Assembly: GCF_002002735.1 (NCBI RefSeq)
Contig: NZ_MUNY01000036.1
Location: 62,001 to 126,000 of the forward strand
Reading direction: 5' to 3'
Origin: Algoriphagus sp. A40
GTDB taxonomy: Bacteria > Bacteroidota > Bacteroidia > Cytophagales > Cyclobacteriaceae
DNA: 64,000 nucleotides
Shown: positions 28,819 through 40,220 of the stretch, one piece after another
How positions within the stretch are numbered: position 1 is the stretch's first letter
How the letters are laid out: each line of letters begins with the position of its first letter
Notes under the pieces: model-generated
Seen by the model: only the letters and a program-made list of their open reading frames with translations
Databases searched by the model: none
What the model was told of the DNA's origin: nothing
Position numbers and translations under genes: made by a program

Positions 28819-29457
28819 ATGTCTCCACTTTTGTCAATTTCCGGATTTAGAAAAAAGTATCCTTCTGGCTTTCAATTCAACTTGGATCAGTTGGAATTGC
28901 AACAGGGAATACACCTGATTCAGGGAGAGAATGGCTCGGGGAAATCGACATTCCTGAAGGCTTTGGCCGGCATCCATGATTCTGAGGGAGAAATCGCGAT
29001 GGCCGGAATCTCCCTTCGCAAAGATCCCCTCGCCTACCGGATGAAAATAGGATATGCTGAAGCCGAACCCGTTTTCCCCGAGTTCCTCAATGCCGATGAT
29101 ATCATTCAGGTGGTCGCAGCCTCCAAGAATGCTAAAAAGCAGCAAATTGAGATCCTGAAGGAAAAACTCGGGGTTGGGAATTTCTCAAGCTATCCGGTCG
29201 GAACCTATTCTTCGGGTATGCTCAAAAAGACCGCTCTTCTTCTGGCATTCTTGGGAAGTCCCAGCCTGATCATCCTCGATGAGCCATTCACTACCATTGA
29301 CGTCGCGAGTCAGGAGATTCTGACGGACTTGATCCTGGAGAAGAGCAAAGCTGGAGTGAGTTTCCTGCTCACCTCCCACCAGTCAAACCCCTTGGATCAT
29401 CTCTTCTTTACCTCCAAACTCGTGTTTGAGACGGGCAAGCTCCTTTGCCATGAATGA
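28819..29457 (+). CDS. ABC transporter ATP-binding protein
   Basis: Starts at the ATG 28819 (MSPLLSISGFRKKYPSG); the open frame from a TTG at 28786 is not needed. 212 residues. Walker A GENGSGKST, a weak signature YSSGMLKKTALLLAFLG, Walker B LIILDEPFTTID and H-loop LLTSHQSN. The short Q-loop region (GYAEAEPVFPEFLNADDIIQVV) and the signature SSGM place it with gliding/CcmA-like or multidrug exporter ATPases rather than the LolD group. It overlaps the next membrane-protein gene by 8 bp, so the two form a transporter. Confidence 0.9.
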   Translation: MSPLLSISGFRKKYPSGFQFNLDQLELQQGIHLIQGENGSGKSTFLKALAGIHDSEGEIAMAGISLRKDPLAYRMKIGYAEAEPVFPEFLNADDIIQVVAASKNAKKQQIEILKEKLGVGNFSSYPVGTYSSGMLKKTALLLAFLGSPSLIILDEPFTTIDVASQEILTDLILEKSKAGVSFLLTSHQSNPLDHLFFTSKLVFETGKLLCHE

Positions 29458-30508
29458 CGCTGACTTCAAGGCCTTCGTCATCCCTTTTTACAGAAGCCTA
29501 CTCGGGTTTTGGATCTTGGTTTTGGTCTTCGGAGGGGTATTTATGGAGCTAAAACAGCATATTCTCCTAGGCAAATTCCTGTTTGAGCACACCCTACCCT
29601 TTTCCCTTCTGCCTCTCGGATTTTTGGCGTATTCGGGATTTCATTTGAGGTTCCAGATGGCAATTCTTCGGAGAAAGGAATACCAAGTCTTTCATCAAAC
29701 CGCCCTGATTCCTTTCCGGGATTTTGCCAAAAAATGGGCGGTCATCATTCTCGCCAATCACTTTATTCTGATTGCCTATCTGGTCTTTTTAAGCTATTTC
29801 GGAATCGAAAAACAGGCCTGGACTCCACTCTTATTGCTTTGGGCAGTGGTAGGGTTTTCATTGGCTTTGCCCATTCTCCTTATTTATAGATACCTAGGCA
29901 AACCGCTCAAGGAAGCTGTTTTGATCCGGCCCAGGTGGGAAGGCAAACTTCCCAGGATCACTTGGTTTCCTCTGGAACTCCGGCAAAACCGCCCTATTCT
30001 CTTACTTCTGACCAAAGGTCTGAGTCTGCTATTGCTCAACGGATTTTTCCTGTCCTTCCGGTCAGGAAACTACGATCATCGCTGGCTGGAATTCGGAATC
30101 CTGTGCGTGTCTTTTTTTCATATCCCCATCCTGTTGGAAAAAAACGAGTTCGAAAACAGCCGAATGGCCTGGTTTAGAAATCTGCCTTCACCCTTCCTTC
30201 CAAAGCTGTTGACCCATTTGGGAACTCTAGTCTTGATCCTGTTCCCCGAACTGCTTTTCCTTTTTTGGAAAGTCTTGCCGCTGTTCGCCCCGGACAGACT
30301 GATTTCCCTGCCGCTTTTGCTGATTTCAGGGGTGATAGCCTTGCTGGCACTGATCTACAGATACCCGGATCGGTACTTTTATCGGGTTGCCTTTGGGTCT
30401 TTCTTCGGCTGCTTTTTGGTGCTTCTCTTCGGAGTGCCTTGGATCTTTCCGGTTTTGGCATTTGTGATTTTCTTTGGATTTCAGATCCGATCGCCATTTC
30501 AACTCTGA
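29450..30508 (+). CDS. Polytopic membrane protein, partner of the ABC ATPase
   Basis: From the ATG at 29450 the protein has 352 residues with about 8-9 TM segments (for example SLLGFWILVLVFGGVFMEL, WTPLLLLWAVVGFSLALPILL, PLLLISGVIALLALIY, VAFGSFFGCFLVLLFGVPW). It has no family motif that I recognise, but its start overlaps the end of the ABC ATPase by 8 bp, which marks it as the likely permease subunit. Probably an exporter of unknown substrate. Confidence 0.8.
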   Translation: MNDADFKAFVIPFYRSLLGFWILVLVFGGVFMELKQHILLGKFLFEHTLPFSLLPLGFLAYSGFHLRFQMAILRRKEYQVFHQTALIPFRDFAKKWAVIILANHFILIAYLVFLSYFGIEKQAWTPLLLLWAVVGFSLALPILLIYRYLGKPLKEAVLIRPRWEGKLPRITWFPLELRQNRPILLLLTKGLSLLLLNGFFLSFRSGNYDHRWLEFGILCVSFFHIPILLEKNEFENSRMAWFRNLPSPFLPKLLTHLGTLVLILFPELLFLFWKVLPLFAPDRLISLPLLLISGVIALLALIYRYPDRYFYRVAFGSFFGCFLVLLFGVPWIFPVLAFVIFFGFQIRSPFQL

Positions 30509-30968
30509 TTGCACCCTCACTTTGAAAAATCTGCTTTTAACCGCAAAAAATTTCACCACAGAGATTCAAGAGGAAAAATTTCCTATGCACTTGAGCCTCC
30601 CTCGAACTTCAGTCCTCCTTCTTCTCTCGTACCTTTTGCAAGAGCGTAGAGAAAAAGCTAAAGCTTTTGCGGTACGATCAGAAAAAATCTTGGCGCCCTC
30701 TATTAAAATCTCTGCGAACTCTGTGGAGAAAAAAAACAGAAAGCCTGAAAAGGAACGCGAAGCATAGTTTATTTTGAAAGAGTCTCCCTCGTAATTTGTC
30801 AAATGAAACTTTCTCTGATTTTCCCAAAATCGAACATTTTTGTCCGTAGAAAATTAAGCCAACGTTTTCAAATCAGCCTGTTTCCTGCTTTTTGGCCTTT
30901 TGGATCAGGCATGGCTTTGGCTAAAACTCTGACGCAAATCAGGACTACAATCCAAACCCGATCATCCC
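30509..30968. repeat. Gene-free gap with degenerate intergenic repeat (core copy 2 at 30634-30672)
   Basis: 460 bp. It contains 'ttttaaccgcaaaaaat', 'ccacagagattcaagag' and 'ctctgcgaactctgtggag', the same kinds of phrases seen at 8880-9075 and 42165-42600, plus the conserved unit TTTTGCAAGAGCGTAGAG followed by the AAAAAGCTAAAGCTTTT core at 30634-30672. Short open frames here have no coding character. The promoter for the 30969 permease must be in the right part. Confidence 0.7.
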
Positions 30969-33323
30969 ATGTGGAAAAATTACCTGAAGACATCTTTTAG
31001 AAACCTCCTCCGTCAGCGGGGTTATACACTGATCAATGTGCTCGGGTTAACTTCCGGAATTGCCGTTAGTATTTTTATCCTGTTGTGGATCTTGGATGAG
31101 GTATCCTATGATCGGTTTTTGAGCAAAAGTGATCGCATTTACAGCGTTATGGTCAACAGTACCCTGCCCGACAGAAGTATTTCTACTCACCCTGTTCCTC
31201 CAGCCCGGCTCAAGGACGTCCTGTTGGACGAAATTCCCGAAATCGAAACCGCAACCCGATACAGTTTTGAAACGGCGATGCTGGTTAAAAACCAAACCGA
31301 GGGATTCAACGAAACCGGCATCTTTGCCGATTCAGCGTTTTTCGAGGTTTTCAGCTTTCCGTTTTCAATAGGTTCATCAGAAAATCACGCCAGAGAACTG
31401 AATTCAATTGTCATCTCGGAGGCATTGGCGGAGAAACTTTTTCCCGGTGAAAACCCAATGGGAAAGACCCTCAGCCTCAATCAAAATCTGGAACTGACTG
31501 TTGGTGGAGTCTTCGAAAACGTCCCTGAAAATTCCTCGCTCCAGTTTGATTTTGTTGTTCCTTTTGAATTGTACCTGAAGGAAAACCCCTGGATGCAAAA
31601 CTGGCAAGCCGGAGGTTCACGGACGGCGGTTTTACTCGGGGAAAACAACCCAAACCCCGACTCTAAGATCGCTGGCCTGATCAAGTCCAACTGTGCAGAA
31701 TGCACGGGCATTCCCTTTCTTTTTCCTTATGAAAAAGTCCGGCTTCACGGTGAATTTGAAAATGGTCTCAGCGTCGGAGGCAGAATCCAGCAGGTCTATC
31801 TTTTTGGTGCGGTAGCACTCCTGATCCTCCTGATGGCCTGCATCAATTTTATCAATCTGGCCACAGCACGAGCCGGAACCCGAGGACGTGAAGTCGGTAT
31901 CCGCAAGTCCATCGGTGCAAACCGGGGCGAACTGATCCTCCAATTTGTCCTGGAATCGGTCCTGCTTTCCTGGATTGCCTTGATCTTCGCCGTATTGCTT
32001 GTGCAGTTGCTTCTGCCATTTTTCAACGAATTGACTGGCAAAGCTGTTAGCCTTGAGCTGGGCAATCCGGTTTTTCTCCTTTCGCTCGTCGCGATTACGC
32101 TGCTCACGGGATTGCTTTCCGGAAGCTATCCTGCCCTGGTTCTGTCTGGATTTAACCCCATCAAAGTCCTCAAAGGCGACAGCCGATCCCTACTCAGCGG
32201 CAGCGGACTGCGCCGGGTGCTGGTCGTCGCCCAATTTGCCGCCTCAGCGATCCTGGTGGTTGGGAGCATTGCCGTCCATCAGCAAATCACCTTTATCAGC
32301 GAGCGAAATCTGGGCTTTGACAGAGAAAACGTGCTGGTGATTGACCAAAACGAGGGGATTGTCAAAAACTACACAGGCATCAAAAATGACCTCCTCCAAC
32401 TTCCAGGCGTTAGTTCCATTGCCTTTGGGGGAAACAGTATTTTCACAGTGCCGATCACTACTTCTGATCCTGTCTGGCCCGGAAAACCGGAACAATCGAC
32501 GATCAATTTCAAGATTTACCGCTGTGATGAGGGATTTATCCCAACGCTGAATATCCCGATCCTGGAAGGCAGAAACTTCTCCGGAATTCAGGATGCCTCC
32601 AACTACATTATTAACAAAAAAGCTGCCGAAGCCATGGGGCTGGATCCTAAGACGGCTGTGGGAACTGAGCTGGAAATGTGGAACGGCAAAGGACAGATCG
32701 TCGGGGTCACCGTGGACTTTCACAACGACAACCTGAAGTTGAACATTGAGCCGATGATTTTTATGTATTCCGAAAACGTCGGTTCCCACTACTTTCTCAA
32801 AGTATCCGGGCAGGCTTCCCTTCCATCCGTAGTGAAGCAGATCGGCACAGTCTTCAAAAAACACAATCCTGATTACCCCTTCGAATACAGTTTTCTGGAT
32901 GAAGTATTTGACCGGGAATACGAAAACGAGCAGGTAATCGGTAAACTTTCCCTCGCCTTCACCTGCATCGCCAGCCTAATCTCAGCACTCGGTTTGTTTG
33001 GTTTGGCCTCATTTACCGCAGAACGGAGAACCAAGGAGATGGGAATCCGAAAGGTACTGGGGGCTTCCGCAGGAAGCCTTTCACTGCTTCTGTGCGGGGA
33101 TTTTGCCATCTTGATCGTGACAAGTTTGTTAGTCGGTTTTCCTCTGGCTTGGTACTTCGTGGAGCAGTTTCTCTCAGGCTACACTTTCCGTGCAGAGATT
33201 CCTTGGACGCTCTACCTCCTTACGGCGGCCCTAATGCTGGGACTGACTTTTGTCTCGGTCGGCTACCACACGCTAAAGGCTGCCTGGAGCAATCCGGTAA
33301 ATTCGCTACAGAATGAGGGGTGA
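30969..33323 (+). CDS. Large MacB/FtsX-like ABC transporter permease
   Basis: 784 residues, the same two-half architecture as the 25502 protein but clearly a distinct paralogue. N-terminal MWKNYLKTSFRNLLRQRGYT is the standard cytoplasmic start, the first TM is NVLGLTSGIAVSIFILLWIL, the first coupling motif is GREVGIRKSIGANRGELILQ, and the last is RTKEMGIRKVLGASAGSLSLLL. Periplasmic MacB_PCD domains fill residues 50-270 and 440-660. No dedicated ATPase is adjacent except the 28819 protein of another type. Confidence 0.9.
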   Translation: MWKNYLKTSFRNLLRQRGYTLINVLGLTSGIAVSIFILLWILDEVSYDRFLSKSDRIYSVMVNSTLPDRSISTHPVPPARLKDVLLDEIPEIETATRYSFETAMLVKNQTEGFNETGIFADSAFFEVFSFPFSIGSSENHARELNSIVISEALAEKLFPGENPMGKTLSLNQNLELTVGGVFENVPENSSLQFDFVVPFELYLKENPWMQNWQAGGSRTAVLLGENNPNPDSKIAGLIKSNCAECTGIPFLFPYEKVRLHGEFENGLSVGGRIQQVYLFGAVALLILLMACINFINLATARAGTRGREVGIRKSIGANRGELILQFVLESVLLSWIALIFAVLLVQLLLPFFNELTGKAVSLELGNPVFLLSLVAITLLTGLLSGSYPALVLSGFNPIKVLKGDSRSLLSGSGLRRVLVVAQFAASAILVVGSIAVHQQITFISERNLGFDRENVLVIDQNEGIVKNYTGIKNDLLQLPGVSSIAFGGNSIFTVPITTSDPVWPGKPEQSTINFKIYRCDEGFIPTLNIPILEGRNFSGIQDASNYIINKKAAEAMGLDPKTAVGTELEMWNGKGQIVGVTVDFHNDNLKLNIEPMIFMYSENVGSHYFLKVSGQASLPSVVKQIGTVFKKHNPDYPFEYSFLDEVFDREYENEQVIGKLSLAFTCIASLISALGLFGLASFTAERRTKEMGIRKVLGASAGSLSLLLCGDFAILIVTSLLVGFPLAWYFVEQFLSGYTFRAEIPWTLYLLTAALMLGLTFVSVGYHTLKAAWSNPVNSLQNEG

Positions 33324-33445
33324 TTGAAACTGGGACTTACCTTAACCCATGCTTTTTCGAAATGAACACGAATGAGAAACCATTTCCGAAGTCTTTTCTT
33401 TCGAATCAATGTTTCCTAACTTGAAATCAACAAAAGCATGTCTTT

Positions 33446-33676
33446 ATGTCTACAACTCTAAAAGCATCCGTTCATCAACTCGTGGAAGAAATTGAAAACG
33501 AGCAGCTTCTGGAGACGCTCAGGGATTTTCTGTCCCTTCGGAAAAAGTCTCAGCCCGGTAAACTTTGGGAAGACCTGCCTGAGGATAAAAAACAGGGGAT
33601 TTTATTGGCCTTGCAAGAATCCGAGGATGAATCTTCTTTGATGACCCGAGAGGAATTTTTGAAACCGAAAAAATGA
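33446..33676 (+). CDS. Small antitoxin-like protein
   Basis: 76 residues, MSTTLKASVHQLVEEIENEQLLETLRDFL followed by an acidic linker and SSLMTREEFLKPKK. This resembles the short helical antitoxins that precede ParE/RelE toxins in Bacteroidota (N-terminal dimerising helix, C-terminal toxin-binding helix). Its stop overlaps the toxin start by 4 bp (ATGA at 33673-33676). It appears intact. Confidence 0.75.
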   Translation: MSTTLKASVHQLVEEIENEQLLETLRDFLSLRKKSQPGKLWEDLPEDKKQGILLALQESEDESSLMTREEFLKPKK

Positions 33677-33963
33677 AAATATTTGTCAGCAAACGAGCCG
33701 ACAAGGATTTTCAAATGATCTTAAAATACCTGGAATACAAATGGGGAGCAGGTTCGGTTGAAAAATTCAAATCCCTCACCAATGATTTTTTAGATATTTT
33801 GGAAAGCTTTCCGGAAATCGGTTCGTTGGAGATTACAGAGAAAAAAATTCGAGGGTTTCAACTCACAAAGCAAACCTGAGTCTTTTATACGATCAAGTCG
33901 AAGTTTATTTTGATTTTGGCCTTCTATGACGTCCGACAAAATCCTGAAAAGAAAAATCTCTGA
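33673..33963 (+). pseudogene. RelE/ParE-family toxin interrupted by an in-frame TGA
   Basis: Starts MKIFVSKRADKDFQMILKYLEYKWG, a typical ParE N-terminus, runs through LESFPEIGSLEI and RGFQLTKQT, then meets TGA at 33877-33879. The same frame continues without shift as VFYTIKSKFILILAFYDVRQ and NPEKKNL to a stop at 33961-33963, which is exactly the missing ParE C-terminus (the F-Y-x-I-K...ILAFYDVRQNP block). Read through, it would be 96 residues, the normal length. So a single nonsense mutation has removed the last 28 residues including conserved strands. Confidence 0.85.
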
Positions 33964-34232
33964 CTTTTGTTATAAAAGTCCTTCAGATCGCTTACTTATC
34001 CCCTAAGCATCAAGGCTTTTTCGAAGTGAATTTTTCGAGCTTTTCCAGAAATCGGTGGCTGTTCAATTTTATCAGAGCATCACAAAAACATTATACTTCC
34101 GGCAACTAGCAGAAAGTTCTATTTCTTGCTACAGCTCCAAAACTTTGGAGCATTTCTCCCTTCGTGGCAATTTTCTAGGATTTAATCTAATCATTTTCTA
34201 TTTTCACACATTGAGACAATAGCCCATTAATT

Positions 34233-36595
<2,363 letters not shown>

Positions 36596-36700
36596 GTATT
36601 AAAAATCATTTACCCGATCTATCTATTTATTCTGAAGAAAGCGCAGGCCAATTTGGTCTGCATTTTTTTTTAGTTATGCTGGTTATACTGCTTCTCCCGA

Positions 36701-36734
36701 AGCAGCACAGCAAAGAGAGAAGCAGCACAGCAAA
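36701..36734. repeat. Short tandem repeat, 20-bp period
   Basis: AGCAGCACAGCAAA occurs at 36701-36714 and again at 36721-36734, separated by GAGAGA. It is in the convergent gap after the esterase pair. No function apparent. Confidence 0.6.
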
Positions 36735-36748
36735 AACCAAAGATCAAA

Positions 36749-36781
36749 AAAAGCCGATCTCCATTATGGAAATCGGCTTTT
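36749..36781. terminator. Bidirectional terminator between esterase and DUF4142 genes
   Basis: AAAAGCCGAT (36749-36758) pairs perfectly with ATCGGCTTTT (36772-36781). It is flanked by A-rich sequence on the left and T-rich on the right, so it can serve both converging genes (35438 plus and 36802 minus). Confidence 0.88.
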
Positions 36782-36801
36782 CAATTTGGGAAAATGGTTG
36801 A

Positions 36802-37392
36802 TTAGATGTTCTCGATGTCAATTTCGGTTCTTACTTTGACAGCCTCGGTTCTATTGGACTTAATCGAATCCAATGTCTTTGAAGCAAATCCCTTGATGGT
36901 AAAGTTCTGGCCGTTGTCTATCTGATTTTCAAACATGGAAATGGAATTGTCCAATTCACTGATTTGAAAATCGATAAAAGCCTCGTCAAACGCCTCACCT
37001 GTCAAAAGCGCAAGTTCGTCATATTTCGTCTGCATTTCGGCAGAAATATCTTCAGACATCTCCACTTCCTTAGAATCCAAAATTCCGGTCAACTCAGATT
37101 TAATCTCTGTGTTATCTTCCAGAATCATCCCGGCATATTCCAATACAGAATCATCCTGGCCTTTGTCAAGCGCCAATTGACCAAACGATAGCTGGGCGTT
37201 GATGAATTGCGAAGAAGAAATGGCAAAGTTTCTGTCCTGCTGACTGACAGTGTCCACAATCGGTTCATCATCTTCATTATCGCATGAAGCCATTCCTACC
37301 AGGCAAAATGCTGAAAGCAATATCGCTCCTGATCTTTTTATTGCAGAAGTTCGGAAGGTAGATGAGGTTGAATTTGAATTTGTAGTTCTCAT
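36802..37392 (-). CDS. DUF4142 lipoprotein
   Basis: 196 residues with a long N-terminus and a lipobox LVGMASC. The mature part is a ferritin-like helical bundle typical of DUF4142: QQDRNFAISSSQFINAQLSFGQLAL, YAGMILEDNTEIKSEL, FDEAFIDFQISELDNSISMFE. These envelope proteins are induced by stress in several Bacteroidota, but the role is unproven. The promoter would lie to the right of 37392. Confidence 0.85.
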   Translation of the reverse strand: MRTTNSNSTSSTFRTSAIKRSGAILLSAFCLVGMASCDNEDDEPIVDTVSQQDRNFAISSSQFINAQLSFGQLALDKGQDDSVLEYAGMILEDNTEIKSELTGILDSKEVEMSEDISAEMQTKYDELALLTGEAFDEAFIDFQISELDNSISMFENQIDNGQNFTIKGFASKTLDSIKSNRTEAVKVRTEIDIENI

Positions 37393-38022
37393 AAGACAAA
37401 TAATTGGTTTAGTGAATACCGAAGTTTATGCAAGGACTGTTCCTTGTGCCTCCAAAGCATTTAAAGCAGGATTTTGGCACTTTTACATGTGGATCAACCC
37501 AACAAACTGCTGCAAAACACTCCCAATACTGGCAATTGTAACCTCATAAAAACCGAAAATCGTTTCAAGGCTTTTCAGGAATTGGGGTCAAATTTCCAGA
37601 TTTAGGGCTTTTGGAATTGCTGGGATTGTCGAAAGCCTAAGTTTTGGCTTGAGAAAAGTTTATTAAAGTTGGGTGTATTATTACCCTAGGTCACATTGAA
37701 TCATCTTCAAACTTTCACCAAATTCTGATTATCAGCTTTATTGCTACAACCAAATGAAGGAGGGTTTGAAGATCGATTTCGCCTGATGTTGGCTATCGCC
37801 CATGGTCATTATATTTTGATTACACCTCGACAAGCTCGGTGTCCGGCGCTCTTGGTCTATAGGGAGGGAGGAGGAAATGCGGCTTCGCCGCATTTCCTCC
37901 TCCCTCCCTAATTCAAAATAAAATTTCAGTGGTCGAGCTTGTCGAGACCAATTCGTAAATTTTAAATGCTGGTGTCAAAACGGACATTCATTTTATTCTA
38001 AATTCAAAATTTCTGATTCTGT
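37393..38022. other. Gene-free 630-bp gap
   Basis: Between the divergent DUF4142 and DUF4260 genes. Short open frames are not coding-like. The main content is the long perfect hairpin at 37860-37910 and its outer inverted repeat (listed separately). The right end is AT-rich and should carry the DUF4260 promoter. Confidence 0.7.
37826..37946. repeat. Nested inverted repeat with perfect 24-bp hairpin
   Basis: Inner hairpin: 37860-37883 pairs perfectly over 24 bp with 37887-37910 around a TTC loop; the left arm is purine-rich (starts TAGGGAGGGAGGAGG, ends ATGCGGC). Outer arms: CTCGACAAGCTCG at 37826-37838 and CGAGCTTGTCGAG at 37934-37946, again perfect (13 bp). No open reading frame lies inside. 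It looks like a MITE/REP-type element. Confidence 0.85.
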
Positions 38023-38385
38023 ATGAAAGCAATTTTAAAACTCGAAGAATTAGCCATGTTTCTAATCAGCCTTTGGGCATTTCAACTGACCGGAATTTCC
38101 TGGTGGTGGTTTGTGGGATTGTTTTTCCTGCCGGATATAGGGATGCTGGGCTATGTTTTGGGAGAAAAAACCGGTGCTGCGGTGTACAATATGTTTCACC
38201 ACAAAGGAATCGCTTTATTGGTTTTCGGTTTGGGAATTTTTCTCAATCAGGAAATCCTGGAAATCGCAGGAATCATCCTCTTTTCCCATGCTTCCTTTGA
38301 CCGAATAATGGGCTACGGACTGAAGTTTGAAAAAGGCTTTAAATTTACCCACTTGGGAGAAATCGGGAAAAATTCAGATTCCTGA
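38023..38385 (+). CDS. DUF4260 membrane protein
   Basis: 120 residues: four short hydrophobic segments (MFLISLWAFQLTGISWWWFV, GLFFLPDIGMLGYVLG, GIALLVFGLGIFL, IAGIILFSHASFDR). The motifs FLPDIGMLGY, YNMFHHKG and FSHASFDRIMGYGLKF are the DUF4260 signature. Function unknown. It converges on the GMC oxidoreductase gene with only 6 bp between stops. Confidence 0.9.
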   Translation: MKAILKLEELAMFLISLWAFQLTGISWWWFVGLFFLPDIGMLGYVLGEKTGAAVYNMFHHKGIALLVFGLGIFLNQEILEIAGIILFSHASFDRIMGYGLKFEKGFKFTHLGEIGKNSDS

Positions 38386-38391
38386 TTCGAT

Positions 38392-40083
38392 CTATAGATT
38401 TCCCTTTTTGAGCTCTTCGGCAGCAAAATTGGCTGCCCTTGCAGTCAGCGCCATGTAGAGAATCGATGGGCTTTGGTTGCCGGTACTGGTCATGCAAGCA
38501 CCATCCGTGACAAAGACGTTTTTGCAGGCATGGAGCTGATTCCAGGAATTCAGCATGGAATTTTCGGGAGAGGTTCCCATCCGTGCCCCGCCCATTTCGT
38601 GAATATCCAGGCCTGGAGCCTGTCCGGAGTCCCGGGATTCGAGGTTTTTCACCCCGGCTTTTTCCAGCATTTCTTTGGCTTGAGTGAAAAAATCCCGAAG
38701 CATGTTTTCGTCATTTTGATCATATCCGATTGAAGTGACCAGTTGGGGAATTCCAAAAGGATCCATTTCCGTTTCGCTTAGGCGGACATGATTCCCTGCT
38801 TTGGGGATGGTTTCGCCCTGCATGTACATGTAGACATGCCAGTTGCCGGGTTCGGTTTGGGCATTTTTGAATTCCGCGCCAAAAGTAGGATTGGACATTT
38901 CCTTTCCTCTTCCTCTCCAGGCTCCTGAAAAAATAGTGTATCCGCCCACAAAATCCAGATCGGGATCCTTTTTTCCAAGGTTTCTGAAATTAGCCAAAAT
39001 GGGTTCTGTGGGATTGCGCCCGTAGTAGTACTTGTCCTGAAATTGATCCAGTTCTCCCGAAACCCATCCCCGGTAGTTATGGAATGCGACATAACGGCCA
39101 AGTAAATCGTGGTCATTGCCCAGCCCTTTTGGGAAGCGGTCTGATTTGGAATTGAGCAGAACCAGGACAGAGTTTAGCGCTGAGGCATTCAAAAAGATGA
39201 TTTTAGCCTTGAATTCCATCACTTCATTGGTCTCTGCATCGATCACTTTAACTCCGCTTGCTTTGCCCGTGGATTCGTCATAAAGGATAGAATGTACGAC
39301 CGAATGAGGTCGGATAGTCAAATTCCCCGTCCGCTCAGCCCAGGGTAAAGTGGAAGACACCGAGCTGAAATATCCCCCAAACGGGCATCCCCGCATGCAC
39401 ATATTCCGGGCCTGACATTGCCCCCGACCCTGATCAAAATGGACTTGCTTGGGTTCAGTCAGGTGGGCCCAACGGGCATGGACCAGATGCCGGTCAGAAT
39501 AATTTTGACGGATCTTCTGACTCATCCACTCTTCGGCACAATTGAAAGGAAAAGGCTTCATAAACTCCCCATCCGGCATGGCTTCGATCCCGTCTCTGGA
39601 GCCACAAACACCGATAAATTCCTCTACATGAGAATACCAGGGAGCGACATCCTCATAGCCGATCGGCCAGTTCATTCCGTAACCCTGAAGTTCGGGTGCT
39701 TTAAATTCATGCCTGCTCCACCGCTGGGTAGCCCGGCCCCAAGTCAGGGACTTGCCACCAACCTGATAGCCCCGGATCCAATCAAAGGGTTTTTCCTGAA
39801 TGTAAGGGTGATCCTTGTCCTCGATGAAAAAATGCTTGGTTTCCTCTCCAAACCCAGCCGCTTTACTGATCAGGGGATTCTCTTTGAGAAAGTCATGAGT
39901 TAGCCGACCTCGGTGAGAAACTTCCCAAGGTTTGAGTGTGGCAGTAGGATAATCCTTATTGTGGACTACAGATCGGCCTCTCTCCAAGACTAACGTTTTG
40001 AGGCCTTTTTCACAAAGTTCTTTGGCTGCCCAGCCTCCGGAGATTCCGGAGCCGACCACGATGGCATCGAAGGTATTTTCCAT
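38392..40083 (-). CDS. GMC-family FAD sugar dehydrogenase with a CX5CX3C (predicted [3Fe-4S]) motif
   Basis: 563 residues. The N-terminal GSGISGGWAAKEL and the following LERG form the FAD-binding Rossmann motif. VGGKSLTWGRATQRW, HEMGGARMGT and TGNQSPSILYMALTARAANFAA are typical of the GMC group that includes gluconate 2-dehydrogenase, fructose dehydrogenase and bacterial FAD-glucose dehydrogenase large subunits. GQCQARNMCMRGCPFGG gives C-x5-C-x3-C, the spacing that holds a [3Fe-4S] cluster in FAD-glucose dehydrogenases. There is no Tat signal; such enzymes usually rely on a small Tat-exported subunit, which is not next to it. Probably oxidises a sugar or glycoside (for example at C3). Confidence 0.9.
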   Translation of the reverse strand: MENTFDAIVVGSGISGGWAAKELCEKGLKTLVLERGRSVVHNKDYPTATLKPWEVSHRGRLTHDFLKENPLISKAAGFGEETKHFFIEDKDHPYIQEKPFDWIRGYQVGGKSLTWGRATQRWSRHEFKAPELQGYGMNWPIGYEDVAPWYSHVEEFIGVCGSRDGIEAMPDGEFMKPFPFNCAEEWMSQKIRQNYSDRHLVHARWAHLTEPKQVHFDQGRGQCQARNMCMRGCPFGGYFSSVSSTLPWAERTGNLTIRPHSVVHSILYDESTGKASGVKVIDAETNEVMEFKAKIIFLNASALNSVLVLLNSKSDRFPKGLGNDHDLLGRYVAFHNYRGWVSGELDQFQDKYYYGRNPTEPILANFRNLGKKDPDLDFVGGYTIFSGAWRGRGKEMSNPTFGAEFKNAQTEPGNWHVYMYMQGETIPKAGNHVRLSETEMDPFGIPQLVTSIGYDQNDENMLRDFFTQAKEMLEKAGVKNLESRDSGQAPGLDIHEMGGARMGTSPENSMLNSWNQLHACKNVFVTDGACMTSTGNQSPSILYMALTARAANFAAEELKKGNL

Positions 40084-40220
40084 AGCTAGTGCATATTCGG
40101 AATTTGAAATTCAAGATCCTGATTCGGGATTTGAAAATTTCTTAAAAAGATCAGAGTCAGTCTTTTCTATAATTTTCATTCTAATCTGCCTCATTTGACC
40201 TGAAAGAAAAGCTTTACCAA

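Noticed and set aside
30803..31000. Plus-strand frame before the 30969 permease
   Set aside because: Overlaps the permease start and the degenerate repeat; composition unlike a protein.
25502..33323. The two large permeases as a recent duplication
   Set aside because: They share architecture and coupling motifs but the sequences differ throughout, so they are old paralogues at most.
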